In this document: positions 36,419-45,185 of the stretch, piece by piece
Position numbering within the stretch: position 1 is the stretch's first letter
Layout of the letters: each line of letters opens with the position of its first letter
Assembly: GCF_028622115.1 (NCBI RefSeq)
Contig: NZ_CP097263.1
Span: 4,340,001 to 4,404,000, forward strand
Reading direction: 5' to 3'
DNA: 64,000 bases
Source: Kutzneria chonburiensis
Lineage (GTDB): Bacteria; Actinomycetota; Actinomycetes; Mycobacteriales; Pseudonocardiaceae
Position numbers and translations under genes: made by a program
The notes under the pieces: generated by a model
Seen by the model: only the letters and a program-made list of their open reading frames with translations
What the model was told of the DNA's origin: nothing
The model's database searches: none

Positions 36419-37876
36419 TCAGTGCGTGGGCTTGGGGACGTTCGTCGGGGCAAAGGTTGCTGCCGGCGGAGTTGTCGGCCATTCCGCCGCGCAGTGGGTG
36501 CCGCGGGCCGGCAGCGTGAGATCGAGCAGGTAGGCGTTGATGGCGTCACGGGCGCAGAGGCTGTTGCCGTAGTCGCCGTGGCCGGTGCCGTCGTAGGTGA
36601 GCAGCCGCGCGGTGGGGATCTGCGTGACGACGTTCTGGGCCCACTCGTACGGGGTCGCGACGTCGTGGATGCCGTTGGTCATCAGCACCGGTGGGGCGTT
36701 GCGGACGTGCAACGCGTGCTGGGGATTGTTCAGCGGCCCGGTCCAGCCGAGGCAGTTGGTGACGTCGGAGAAGAAGTCGGAGAAGTGGGTGTGCGGGGCG
36801 ACGGCCTCGGAGGTGGCGCGCAGGGCGCTCAGCGACGAGAAGTTGTCGATGTTGGGCCAGGTCCAGTCGGAGCACCAGATGGCCTGGTAGCTGTTGTCCT
36901 CGGTGTCGGACGGCGGCGCGAGGTGGACGGTGCCGGCGGCCAGCTGCTTGAGGGCGTCGGCGAGGGCGAACCAGTCGCGGGCCGGGTGGTACATGGCGCT
37001 GAACGCGCGGTCGCGAAGGCCGGCCGGTGTGATGTCTCCCAGAGTGCCGGCCGACGCCTTGGCGTAGAGATTGTCCCACAGTGCCAACACATCCTGGTCG
37101 TGTAGCGAGCACGACGGCGTGCGGTCGCACCAGGAAGCGAAGTCCTTGAACGAGTTCTCGAACGCCAGCGCGGCCGTGGCCTCGTAGCGGAAGGCACCGA
37201 TGCTGTGGTCCATGTTGGAGTCGAGCACGATGGCCCGCAGATTCCGGCCGTACCGCTCCAGATACTGCTGGCCGATCTGCGTGCCGTACGAGACGCCGTA
37301 ATAGCTGATCTTGGATTCGCCGAGCTGCTCGCGCAGGAAGTCCATGTCCCGCACCACACTCACGGTGTCCACGTGATCGAACAGCGGCCCGTTCAGCTGC
37401 CGGCAGTTCTTGGCCACCCGGTCGTTGTGCGCCAACAGGTTCCGGTACTGGTCACGGGTCGTCGGCACCAACTCGACCGGCTCTTCCAGAACCTTGCTGT
37501 CACACCGGATATCCGCGCTGGCCCCGACGCCGCGCGGGTCGAAGCCGACGATGTCGAACGAGTCGGCCAGCGCCTGGTAGCGGGCGCTGTGGGCGATGGC
37601 CTCCACGTAGCTGACGCCGGAACCGCCCGGACCGCCGGGGTTGACCATCAGCACACCCTTGCGCTGCGCCGGTTTCGCCGCCTTCAGCCGGGCGACGGCC
37701 ATCGGTGTGGTCGGCCCGTGCGGACGGGTCCAGTCCACGGGAACGGGCACCGTGGCGCAGTCCACCGCCGGCTGGCCGTCACACGGATGCCAGTCGACAG
37801 TGGCCGCGGAAGCGGTTGCGGGGGCGAGGGTCGACAGCAGGGTGGCAACGCCCAGGCAGGCAAGGAGTCGGCGCAT
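36419..37876 (-). CDS. Secreted alpha/beta-hydrolase, tripeptidyl-aminopeptidase family
   Basis: 485 aa from ATG 37876. A Sec signal peptide (MRRLLACLGVATLLSTLAPA, cleavage near ASA-ATV) is followed by the hydrolase core: oxyanion GGPGGSG, nucleophile elbow YYGVSYGT, Asp in NGIHDVATPY and His in GTGHGDYG. The C-terminal TAP-like domain and four or more cysteines match the Streptomyces Tap/SlpD family of secreted peptidases. The role is inferred from family only: release of N-terminal tripeptides from secreted proteins. Confidence 0.88.
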   Translation of the reverse strand: MRRLLACLGVATLLSTLAPATASAATVDWHPCDGQPAVDCATVPVPVDWTRPHGPTTPMAVARLKAAKPAQRKGVLMVNPGGPGGSGVSYVEAIAHSARYQALADSFDIVGFDPRGVGASADIRCDSKVLEEPVELVPTTRDQYRNLLAHNDRVAKNCRQLNGPLFDHVDTVSVVRDMDFLREQLGESKISYYGVSYGTQIGQQYLERYGRNLRAIVLDSNMDHSIGAFRYEATAALAFENSFKDFASWCDRTPSCSLHDQDVLALWDNLYAKASAGTLGDITPAGLRDRAFSAMYHPARDWFALADALKQLAAGTVHLAPPSDTEDNSYQAIWCSDWTWPNIDNFSSLSALRATSEAVAPHTHFSDFFSDVTNCLGWTGPLNNPQHALHVRNAPPVLMTNGIHDVATPYEWAQNVVTQIPTARLLTYDGTGHGDYGNSLCARDAINAYLLDLTLPARGTHCAAEWPTTPPAATFAPTNVPKPTH

Positions 37877-37942
37877 GGACCCACCCTCGCGGACGGCGAG
37901 AACCGGCCACAACGGTCACGTTTTCACTGTGAATCAGGTCGG

Positions 37943-40810
37943 TCAGCGACCGGCCCGCCGCACCCCGGCCGCCGCGTCGATTGCCGCCAAACGGCGGCGC
38001 ACCTGCTCCACCCGATGGTCGCCGACCTGCTCGAGAATGGCCAGCGACTGCTCCCAGGACTCCTTGGCCTCGGCCAGCTTCCCGTCCTCGTGCAGCACGC
38101 TGGCCAGCTCGTGCAGCGACCACGCCTCACCCGGCCGGCCGCCGGACTCCCGGAACAGCCGCACCGCCCCACGGAAGCAGTCGGCGGCCCGGTCGAGCTT
38201 GCCGAAATGCCGGTGCGCCTCGCCCAGTTCGCGATACACCTTGATCGCCCCGGCCCGGTCGTCCATCTCCACGAACAGCCGCAGCGCCCGGTCGAAGTTG
38301 GCCACGGATTCCTGGTACCGCCCCAGAACCCGGCAGTACGAGCCGAGGTGGCTCAACGCCCAGGCCTCGCTCCACCGGTCGCCGTTCTCCCGGCTCACCG
38401 CCAACGCGCGGTTGGTCAGCTCGAACGCCTCGTCGACCCGCCCGGCCCAGAAGTACGCCGACCCCAGCGCCCCGCCGACCACGTGGTCCAGCGGCCCGCC
38501 GGACAGCGGCTCGTAGACGATCCGCGCCCGCTCCATGCACTCCAACACCTGCATGTGGCGGCGCAATTCGTTGTAGCAGTAGCCGAGTCCGATCAGCAGC
38601 CGCACCTCGCCGTACCGGTCGCCGGCAGCCACCGCAGCGCCGATACCGGTCTGGTGACTGCTGATCCACTCCGGCCACGGCGTCCGCAGCGCGAAGAACG
38701 CCCACATGGCCCCGGGAATCCCGGTGGCGTGGTAGGTGTCGCCGAGCTCGGCGGCCTGCGCGGTCGCGGCGACGAGGTTGGACAACTCCGTCTCGCACCA
38801 TGCCAACGCGGCGCTGCCGTCGGTGAACGTCGCCGGCTGCCCACCGGGCACGGGCGGCGGCAGTTCGGAACGCCGCCGGAACGGGGCCAGCATCTCGTCG
38901 ACCGTGTTGGCGGTGTGCAGATAGAAGTCCAGCAGCCGGCTGACCGCGCCAATCCGCTCGGCCCGGCTGTCGTGCTCGGCGGCGCACTCGGCCGAGTAGA
39001 CGCGCAGCAGGTCGTGGAAGCGATAACGGTCGCGGCCAACGCCTTCCAGCAGGTGCCCACTGGCCACGACGTCAAGCAGCCGCCGCGCCCGCACCACCGG
39101 CACGTTGGCCAGGGCCGCTGCGGCGGCGACGCTGATCTCCGTGCCAGCGTGCAGCCCGAGCATGCGGAACATGCGGGCCGGCTCCGGCTTCAAGGCGTGG
39201 TACGACCACGAGAACACGGCCCGGACGGCAGTGCTCTCGTCGTCAACGGCCAGCACGTCCAGCCGAGCCCGCTCATCGGCCAGCTCCTGGCACAGATCGT
39301 CCAGGTCGAGATGCGGACGGTCGTTGAGCTGCGCGGCGGCGATCCGCAGCGCCAGCGGCAGATGCCCGCACAGCCGAGCCAGCTCGGCGGCGGCCTCCGG
39401 CTGCGCCTCGATCTGTGCCTTGCCGACGCCGGCCGCCAGCATCTCCACGGATTCCGGCTCGGCCAGCACGTCCAACGTCACGCGATGGGCCCCGTCCCGG
39501 GCCACCAGCCCGCCCAGCCGGCTGCGGCTGGTGACGATCACCGAGCAGCTCGGGCTGCCCGGCAACAGCGGCCGGACCTGGTCGGTGCTGGCCGCGTTGT
39601 CCAGCAACACAAGCATGCGCTTACCGGCGATCAGGCTCCGGTACAGGCCGGCCTGCTCGTCGGTCTCGGCCGGGATCGCCGACGCCTCCACGCCCAGGCC
39701 GCGCAACAGCTGCCCCAGCGCGGCGGCCGGTTGCAGCGGCGGCTGCTGCGGGTCGAAACCGCGCAGGTTGACGTAGAGCTGCCCGTCGGGGAACTGCTCG
39801 GCCACCCGGTGCGCGACGTGCACGGCCAGCGCGGTCTTGCCGATGCCGCCGCTGCCGTCGATCGCCGAGATCACGGCCACCGTGCGGTCGCCGCCGACCA
39901 GCACGTCCTCCAACTGGGCCAATTCCTGCACCCGTCCGGTGAAACCGGGCACGTCGTGCGGCAGCTGGGCCGGCTTGGGCGTGGTGATGGCGCCGGTGCT
40001 GATCGGCGCGGCAGTCGGCGCCGGCGCGGCCGGCTTGTCGGCGATCAGGTCGCGGTGCAGGTCCCGCAGCTCGGGGCCGGGCTCGATGCCCAGCTCGTCG
40101 ACCAGCACGCGACGAGCGTCCTCGAACACCTCCAGCGCGTCGGCCTTGCGGCCGGCGCCGTAGAGGGCGGTCATCAGCAGCGCCCGCGGCCGTTCGCGCA
40201 GCGGCTGCTGGCGCACGACCGGCGACAGCTCGGCCACGGCGTCGTCGTTGCGGCCGAGCGCGATCAGCGCGTCGGCCAGCGACTCCACGGTGGCCAGCCG
40301 CAGCTCGTCCACCCGGGCCCGTTCGCCCGCGACGAACGGGCAGGAGATGCCGTCGAACGGCAGCCCCCGCCACAGCCGCAGCGCCGACTGGAGCTGGACC
40401 ACCGCGCCGTGAAGATCGCCCGAGCTTCGCGCGATTCTTGCCCGTTCGCGCAGCTGCTCGGCCCGGTCGCAGTCGAGCGCGCCCGGTTCGAGCCGGAGCA
40501 GGTAACCGGAATTGGCGCCGGCCGAGACCAGAAGCGCACTGGGCGCACGACTGGGCCGATCGGGTTCGAGGGCGCGGCGCAGGGCCGAGAGGTACGTGGA
40601 GACGCTGCCGCCGGCCGTGGTCGGCGGGTCGTCGCCCCACAGGGCATCGACCAGCTCCGTGCGTCCGACGGCGCGATTCGCGCGCAGCGCCAGCAAAGCC
40701 AGCAGGGCGCGTTGCATCGGGGGACCCAGTGCGATCTCGCGATCCCCGAGAAGCGCCCGCACCGGTCCCAGCACCTCGACCCGCAGCGGAACCCCGTTCG
40801 CCGCGTGCAC
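37943..40810 (-). CDS. SARP/AfsR-type regulator with NB-ARC and TPR domains
   Basis: 955 aa from GTG 40810; longer upstream frames are spurious. Residues 8-105 are an OmpR-type winged helix (LRVEVLGPVRALLGDREI), 115-255 the BTAD activator domain, and about 285-560 an NB-ARC ATPase with P-loop GSGGIGKT (319-326) and LLVLLDNAAS-like Walker B. TPR-like repeats fill 620-955 (GRYQESVANFDRALRLF and similar). Such regulators activate secondary-metabolism or development genes; no biosynthetic cluster is in view, so the target is unknown. It lies opposite the YcxB-like gene. Confidence 0.93.
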   Translation of the reverse strand: MHAANGVPLRVEVLGPVRALLGDREIALGPPMQRALLALLALRANRAVGRTELVDALWGDDPPTTAGGSVSTYLSALRRALEPDRPSRAPSALLVSAGANSGYLLRLEPGALDCDRAEQLRERARIARSSGDLHGAVVQLQSALRLWRGLPFDGISCPFVAGERARVDELRLATVESLADALIALGRNDDAVAELSPVVRQQPLRERPRALLMTALYGAGRKADALEVFEDARRVLVDELGIEPGPELRDLHRDLIADKPAAPAPTAAPISTGAITTPKPAQLPHDVPGFTGRVQELAQLEDVLVGGDRTVAVISAIDGSGGIGKTALAVHVAHRVAEQFPDGQLYVNLRGFDPQQPPLQPAAALGQLLRGLGVEASAIPAETDEQAGLYRSLIAGKRMLVLLDNAASTDQVRPLLPGSPSCSVIVTSRSRLGGLVARDGAHRVTLDVLAEPESVEMLAAGVGKAQIEAQPEAAAELARLCGHLPLALRIAAAQLNDRPHLDLDDLCQELADERARLDVLAVDDESTAVRAVFSWSYHALKPEPARMFRMLGLHAGTEISVAAAAALANVPVVRARRLLDVVASGHLLEGVGRDRYRFHDLLRVYSAECAAEHDSRAERIGAVSRLLDFYLHTANTVDEMLAPFRRRSELPPPVPGGQPATFTDGSAALAWCETELSNLVAATAQAAELGDTYHATGIPGAMWAFFALRTPWPEWISSHQTGIGAAVAAGDRYGEVRLLIGLGYCYNELRRHMQVLECMERARIVYEPLSGGPLDHVVGGALGSAYFWAGRVDEAFELTNRALAVSRENGDRWSEAWALSHLGSYCRVLGRYQESVANFDRALRLFVEMDDRAGAIKVYRELGEAHRHFGKLDRAADCFRGAVRLFRESGGRPGEAWSLHELASVLHEDGKLAEAKESWEQSLAILEQVGDHRVEQVRRRLAAIDAAAGVRRAGR

Positions 40811-41016
40811 CTTTCCACCACCTGCCCCAGCAGAGCCGCGCCGGGAGCATACAGCGCGAACGAGAATGCGAACCGTTGTCAGTTCTATTACGGACAGTGT
40901 GATGTGATGACGCTCGGCGAACCTGGACAACCGCCCGGCGCGCCGAAGTGGCAATCGATCACTCTTCCGGAGCAGACTGTCGCATCCGCAGTGTGACGTA
41001 GATAACGGAGGCGCCC

Positions 41017-41496
41017 GTGCGCGTCGAGTTCTCCTGGGAGCCGGAAGCGGCCGATCGCCGCGATGCCCTGCGGGCCGTCGCGCCCGCGGTCCGGTGGGCT
41101 CCCGCGTTCGCGGTCTGCCTGGTGATCCTGGCGGCCTTCCTGCTGCTCGCCGACAACACCTCGGCCGCGGTGTTGACCCTGGTGGCGGCGGCCGCGGTGG
41201 CCGTCGGCGTGCCGTGGCAGGCCAGCCTGCTCTACCGCGACACCCTGTCGGCGAACCAGCGCGTGCGGGCCACCGCCGACGAGTTCGCGCTGCGCATGCA
41301 CGGCATGGGCCTGCCCGACGAGCTGGCCTGGTCCTCGCTGCAGAGCTGGCAGGAGACCGAGCACGGCATCGTGCTGCGGCTCGGCGCGCGGGCCCACGGC
41401 CCGGTGTACGCGGTGCCGCACCGCGCTTTCGCGCTCCCGTCCGATGAGCACATGTTCCGCGAACTGCTGATCCGGCGGGTGGGTCCGACCGGCTGA
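41017..41496 (+). CDS. YcxB-like membrane protein
   Basis: 159 aa from GTG 41017 with GGAGG upstream. Two adjacent hydrophobic helices lie at about 27-46 and 49-68. The C-terminal cytosolic domain (ADEFALRMHGMGLPDELAWSSLQSW) has the PH-like strand pattern of YcxB proteins. Function unknown. It precedes a hypothetical gene by 17 bases and may be co-transcribed with it. Confidence 0.75.
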   Translation: MRVEFSWEPEAADRRDALRAVAPAVRWAPAFAVCLVILAAFLLLADNTSAAVLTLVAAAAVAVGVPWQASLLYRDTLSANQRVRATADEFALRMHGMGLPDELAWSSLQSWQETEHGIVLRLGARAHGPVYAVPHRAFALPSDEHMFRELLIRRVGPTG

Positions 41497-41513
41497 CCGT
41501 CTTCGCCTCTGTA

Positions 41514-42323
41514 ATGTCGGTAGGCGTGTCTTGTCCGAGTGCGACGCTGGTCGTCTGGACCTCTGCCTGGCTGCACGGCGCGGCCGCGGCCGACGATGTC
41601 CTTGACGCCCTCCAGATCTGGGCCGAGCTGCACGAGGTGGTCGCCGACGACGACGGCACCGCCACCGCGCTCGACCTGCCCGGCCCCGATGAGATGCCGG
41701 CCGCCCCGGCCATGCTGCTGGCGGCGCTGCGGCGCACCCAGGCCGGCGACGGCCGACTGGTGCTGCCCGTGCCCGGCGACACCCGTGGACTCGGCGGCAA
41801 CGGTCCCCTGAGCGCCACCGCCGTGCGCGCCGGGCAGGCCATGGTGCTGCCGGAGGCCGGACTGGGCATCGTGCCGCGACTGGTGGCCGATCAGGTGATC
41901 CGCTGGACGGTGTTCGACCACCCGGAGATCACCCCGCCGGAGCACATCCCGCTGGGTGAAGCCGAGCACGCGCTGGCCGGCGCGATGCGCGAGGCCGCCA
42001 GCACGCTCGTGGACCTGGACGTGGCCCGGGAACGGCCCAACGTCCGCAAGGACATCGAGTCGGTGATGGCCGCCCAGCCCACGCCGTTGTGGCCGGCCGG
42101 CATGCCGGCGCGGTCGCTGCGGGTGCTCCAGCGGGCGGCCGAGGTCGCCGCGATCCTGGAGGTCGCGGCGGGCGACTCCCCCGGCGGCGCCATGTCGGCC
42201 TCGGCCACACGGGGCCGAGAAGAAGCCTTGCGGCCGCTTCTCGACGCCGTGCGCCGGGCCCGGTGTGCCGCCGTGGACGAGGCCGTCCGGGTGCTCGGCG
42301 AGCACGCCAACAAGAGCCGCTAG
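41514..42323 (+). CDS. Conserved actinobacterial hypothetical protein
   Basis: 269 aa from ATG 41514 (GTG at 41526 also possible). An N-terminal Ala/Asp-rich alpha/beta region (TLVVWTSAWLHGAAAADDVLDAL) is followed by LPGDTRGLGG and a helical C-terminus. There is no signal peptide or membrane segment and no recognised motif. Codon usage is normal for the strain. Its stop overlaps the convergent secreted-protein gene by 4 bases. I do not recognise the family. Confidence 0.7.
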   Translation: MSVGVSCPSATLVVWTSAWLHGAAAADDVLDALQIWAELHEVVADDDGTATALDLPGPDEMPAAPAMLLAALRRTQAGDGRLVLPVPGDTRGLGGNGPLSATAVRAGQAMVLPEAGLGIVPRLVADQVIRWTVFDHPEITPPEHIPLGEAEHALAGAMREAASTLVDLDVARERPNVRKDIESVMAAQPTPLWPAGMPARSLRVLQRAAEVAAILEVAAGDSPGGAMSASATRGREEALRPLLDAVRRARCAAVDEAVRVLGEHANKSR

Positions 42324-43771
42324 CTGAACTTCACGTTCATCGGCAGGTTGATGAAGTCCGGCGTCGGGTTCGGACCGCTGAAGCAGACCACCGCGTTCAG
42401 CGGGCTGCCCGGCGAGAACGGCGGCGTCGACGAGCCGAAGATGTCGGTCATCTGGGTCGGCGTCGTTGTCGCGCCCTCCGGCAGCGCCACCACGGCGTTC
42501 GGGTCGCCGCACTCGGACGTCGAGTGGTGCAGCTTCACGAACAGCAGCGTCGTGTCACGGAAGCCCGAGGCCGGGAAGGTGATCGAGCTGGCCGTGCCGG
42601 GCCGGGTCACGCCGAACGGCGGGTAGGCGCCCCTGAACGGGATGAAACCGCCGACGGTCGGCTGCCGGTTCAGCGTCAGCGTCACCTGGGCCGGGCCGGG
42701 CGGCGTCGCGCCGGGCGCCAGGGCGACGATGGCCGGGTTGGTGCCGGTGGCCACGAGCTGGCCGGTGTCCCGCTTGGTCGACGCCGAGTCGAACGTGATC
42801 AGGTGGTGGTCGCCGCTGTGGTGGAAAGCGATTTCCCAGTTGCTGTTGGCGTCGACGGCGATGGCCGGGCTGGTGCCGGGTTCGGCGGTCAGGCCGCTCT
42901 CCAGCCGGTGGCCGTTGCCGTTGATGTCCACCCAGACGGTGTCGTCGCCGGCCGTGAAGGCCATGTCGAAGGTGCCGTCGGGCAGCACCGCGAGGCTGGG
43001 GCTGGTGTTGGCGGCCAGCACCGACGGCGTCTGGTCGGTGGCGCCCGGGAAGATGCCGAGCTTGGCCGTGACGGTCGTCAGCCGGTTCTTGCTGTCGTGG
43101 TAGGCCACCCGAACCTGGCCGGCGGCGTTGACCGCGATGGCCGGGCTGGTGCCGGGCGCGGCCGGGAAACCCTGGCCGGCGATGTGCGCCGCCTGGTTGG
43201 GCTCGCTGAACCGGACCAGGCCGTCCTTGCCCACCCAGGCCGAGACGAAGCCGCCGCCGAGCGGCCCGGGCACCGGGGCCACCACGGGACTGGTGCCGTC
43301 GGCGATGTCGCCGTGCGAGAAGCTGCACACTCCATTGTGGATCGGGATGTTGAGGCCGTTCTCCTCGCCGCCTTCGGAGAACTCGATCTCCACGGCGTTG
43401 GTCGAGCTGATCGTCACGCTGGGGCTGGTGCCGGGCGTCACCGGGAAGGGTGCCGGGCTACAGGCCGTCTGCTTCACCTGGCTGCCGCCGGACACGCTGT
43501 TGGCCAGCCACAACGTCCGGTCCGACGCGGCGAACGCCTCGTCGAAGCTGCCATCGGGCAACGCGGCCAGCGACACGCTGGACTGCGCGGCCATCACCGA
43601 GGCAGTGGTGGTCACCTGGCCGGCCGGGTTGATCTCGGTCAGGCGGGCCGACGGGGCCTGGAAGGCGATCTCGAAACCGCCGGCCGTGGCGGCGTCAGCC
43701 GTCGATGGGAGGAGCACGATGGCGGCGGCCGCCGCCAGTGCGCTGGCCATTGTCTTCGTCAATTGCTGCAC
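42320..43771 (-). CDS. Secreted protein with beta-propeller-like repeats
   Basis: 483 aa from GTG 43771; an ATG six codons later is an alternative start. A signal peptide (LAAAAAIVLLPSTADA) leads to six or seven repeats of about 50 residues built on GTSPAIAVNAAGQVRVAY, GTSPAIAVDANSNWEIAF and ANTSPSLAVLPDGTFDMAF. This spacing and the strand pattern suggest blades of a beta-propeller, possibly sugar- or protein-binding. The last 110 residues form a separate strand-rich domain with one Cys pair. No catalytic residues are obvious. Confidence 0.75.
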   Translation of the reverse strand: MQQLTKTMASALAAAAAIVLLPSTADAATAGGFEIAFQAPSARLTEINPAGQVTTTASVMAAQSSVSLAALPDGSFDEAFAASDRTLWLANSVSGGSQVKQTACSPAPFPVTPGTSPSVTISSTNAVEIEFSEGGEENGLNIPIHNGVCSFSHGDIADGTSPVVAPVPGPLGGGFVSAWVGKDGLVRFSEPNQAAHIAGQGFPAAPGTSPAIAVNAAGQVRVAYHDSKNRLTTVTAKLGIFPGATDQTPSVLAANTSPSLAVLPDGTFDMAFTAGDDTVWVDINGNGHRLESGLTAEPGTSPAIAVDANSNWEIAFHHSGDHHLITFDSASTKRDTGQLVATGTNPAIVALAPGATPPGPAQVTLTLNRQPTVGGFIPFRGAYPPFGVTRPGTASSITFPASGFRDTTLLFVKLHHSTSECGDPNAVVALPEGATTTPTQMTDIFGSSTPPFSPGSPLNAVVCFSGPNPTPDFINLPMNVKFS

Positions 43772-43887
43772 GTCACCGAGATAGCGGTCAGAGTTACGAT
43801 CAGTGCCGCGCGCACCCGGCGTAACCCCTCGGCCTATCAAGAGGTGATGGGGCGGGGCACCTCCGGAAGAACACGGGGCGGTAGCGC

Positions 43888-44520
43888 ATGGGGCGGCTAC
43901 GGAAGATGGCAGGCGACGGTGAAGCGGGTGACGGCGGTCCGCAACGGCCCGTGGACAGCGGAGCGCCCGAGGCCAAGCCCGTCCAGCTGCCGACCGCGGT
44001 CTACCCCAGCTGGGACGCCATCTACGACGACAACGTCACCCGGCTCTACCGGCTGATGCACAGCAAGGTCGGCAACCGGCCGGACGCCGAGGACCTCACC
44101 TCCCAGGTGTTCGTGGCCGCGCTGAAGTCACTGCGGCCGTCGGCCACGATCGGCGAGGTGCGGGCCTACCTGCTGGCCACGGCCCGTACGGTGCTGGCCG
44201 GGCACTGGCAGCGCACGCTCGGCCGCCAGGTCACCCTGATCGACGTGGACGCCACCGATCTGGACGCGTTCGCCCAGCCCGCGTCGAGCCAGTCCTCGAA
44301 CAAGGCCATCGACCACGCCACCCGCATCCTGGCCGCCCTGCCAGAACGGCACCGGCGCATTCTCGTGCTGCGCTTTCTGCACGGCTACTCCATCCGCGAG
44401 GCAGCGGCGGAAATGGACATCACCGTCACGAATGCGAAGGTGTTGCAGCATCGGGCGCTGCGCAAAGCCGCCGGACTCGACCCGGAATGGTCGGAACTCA
44501 GACCGGCGGATTCGGAATGA
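43888..44520 (+). CDS. ECF-type RNA polymerase sigma factor
   Basis: 210 aa. Region 2 is visible at about 45-85 (YDDNVTRLYRLMHSKVGNRP, then AEDLTSQVFVAALKSL), and region 4 at about 145-195 (LPERHRRILVLRFLHGYSI, REAAAEMDITVTNAKVLQH). The stop overlaps a 60-aa gene by ATGA. No classical zinc anti-sigma gene is adjacent; the downstream small gene and the Rieske protein share a domain that could fill that role. First gene of a six-gene operon. Confidence 0.9.
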   Translation: MGRLRKMAGDGEAGDGGPQRPVDSGAPEAKPVQLPTAVYPSWDAIYDDNVTRLYRLMHSKVGNRPDAEDLTSQVFVAALKSLRPSATIGEVRAYLLATARTVLAGHWQRTLGRQVTLIDVDATDLDAFAQPASSQSSNKAIDHATRILAALPERHRRILVLRFLHGYSIREAAAEMDITVTNAKVLQHRALRKAAGLDPEWSELRPADSE

Positions 44521-44699
44521 GACGCCCGGTCGACCGGTACGTGAACCGTCTGCTCGACGACCGTCGGCCGCGTGCGTTCGCGGCGTCGGCGGATGATGCC
44601 TGCTGTTTGCGGGCGGCCATCGAGTTGATCGGCTGTCGTGGTGTGACACCGAGCGATGCCTTCCGCAGCCGTCTTCGGCGGTCTCTTTCCCGGGTGTAA
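44517..44699 (+). CDS. 60-aa protein related to the N-terminal domain of the nearby Rieske protein
   Basis: Start at 44517 gives a 4-base ATGA overlap with the sigma gene, a hallmark of coupled translation. The sequence DRYVNRLLDDRRPRAF aligns with RRFVDDLLGQRRPRPF of the Rieske protein, and the alignment continues through the Ala-rich helix to F-x-S-(R/Q)-LR. It has no membrane segment and two cysteine pairs (CC and a single C). It may be a sigma-binding or anti-sigma module; this is inferred from position and shared domain. Confidence 0.75.
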   Translation: MRRPVDRYVNRLLDDRRPRAFAASADDACCLRAAIELIGCRGVTPSDAFRSRLRRSLSRV

Positions 44700-44714
44700 C
44701 TCGGTGGCGTATTC

Positions 44715-45185
44715 ATGGGCATGCCAATCATCTCGAAACGAAAAGTCGCCGCTATGGCGCTCGTCGGGACCGTGGGACTGATTTCCGCGTGCGGCGCGCC
44801 TGGGCCCGCCTTGACGTCACCGAACAGCAGCCTCGCCGGTATGCCGGGCGCTTCCGGTTCGACGTCGATGCCCGGAATGGACATGCCGTCGTCCTCGGCC
44901 GCGGCGTCGGCGCCGGCCGCGCCGGTGTCCGGCACGACGGTCGCCATCACGAACTTCGCCTTCTCACCGGCCTCGCTCACCGTGAAGGTCGGCACCAAGG
45001 TCACGTGGACGAACAAGGACGGCGACGCGCACACGGTCACCAGCACCGGCTCGGGTGGGCCGCTGAACTCGCCGGCCATGGCCACCAACGACACGTTCAG
45101 CTTCACGTTCACCACGCCGGGCACCTTCAACTACCTGTGCACGATCCACCCCTTCATGACGGCCGTCGTGACGGTGACGCCGTGA
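44715..45185 (+). CDS. Cupredoxin (plastocyanin/azurin-like) lipoprotein
   Basis: 156 aa; an in-frame ATG at 44721 is also possible. A lipobox (GLISAC) marks a membrane-anchored lipoprotein. A Ser/Ala/Met-rich linker with MPGMDMP follows, then a cupredoxin domain from about residue 75. Type-1 copper ligands are apparent: His in GDAHTVTS and Cys, His and Met in YLCTIHPFM. Expected to carry electrons or copper on the outer face of the membrane. It lies 15 bases after the 60-aa gene and overlaps the next gene by GTGA. Confidence 0.9.
   Translation: MGMPIISKRKVAAMALVGTVGLISACGAPGPALTSPNSSLAGMPGASGSTSMPGMDMPSSSAAASAPAAPVSGTTVAITNFAFSPASLTVKVGTKVTWTNKDGDAHTVTSTGSGGPLNSPAMATNDTFSFTFTTPGTFNYLCTIHPFMTAVVTVTP

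Noticed and set aside
40999-41004. TAGATA as a -10 box for the YcxB-like gene
   Set aside because: The start site would fall inside or after the GGAGG ribosome site, leaving no usable leader.
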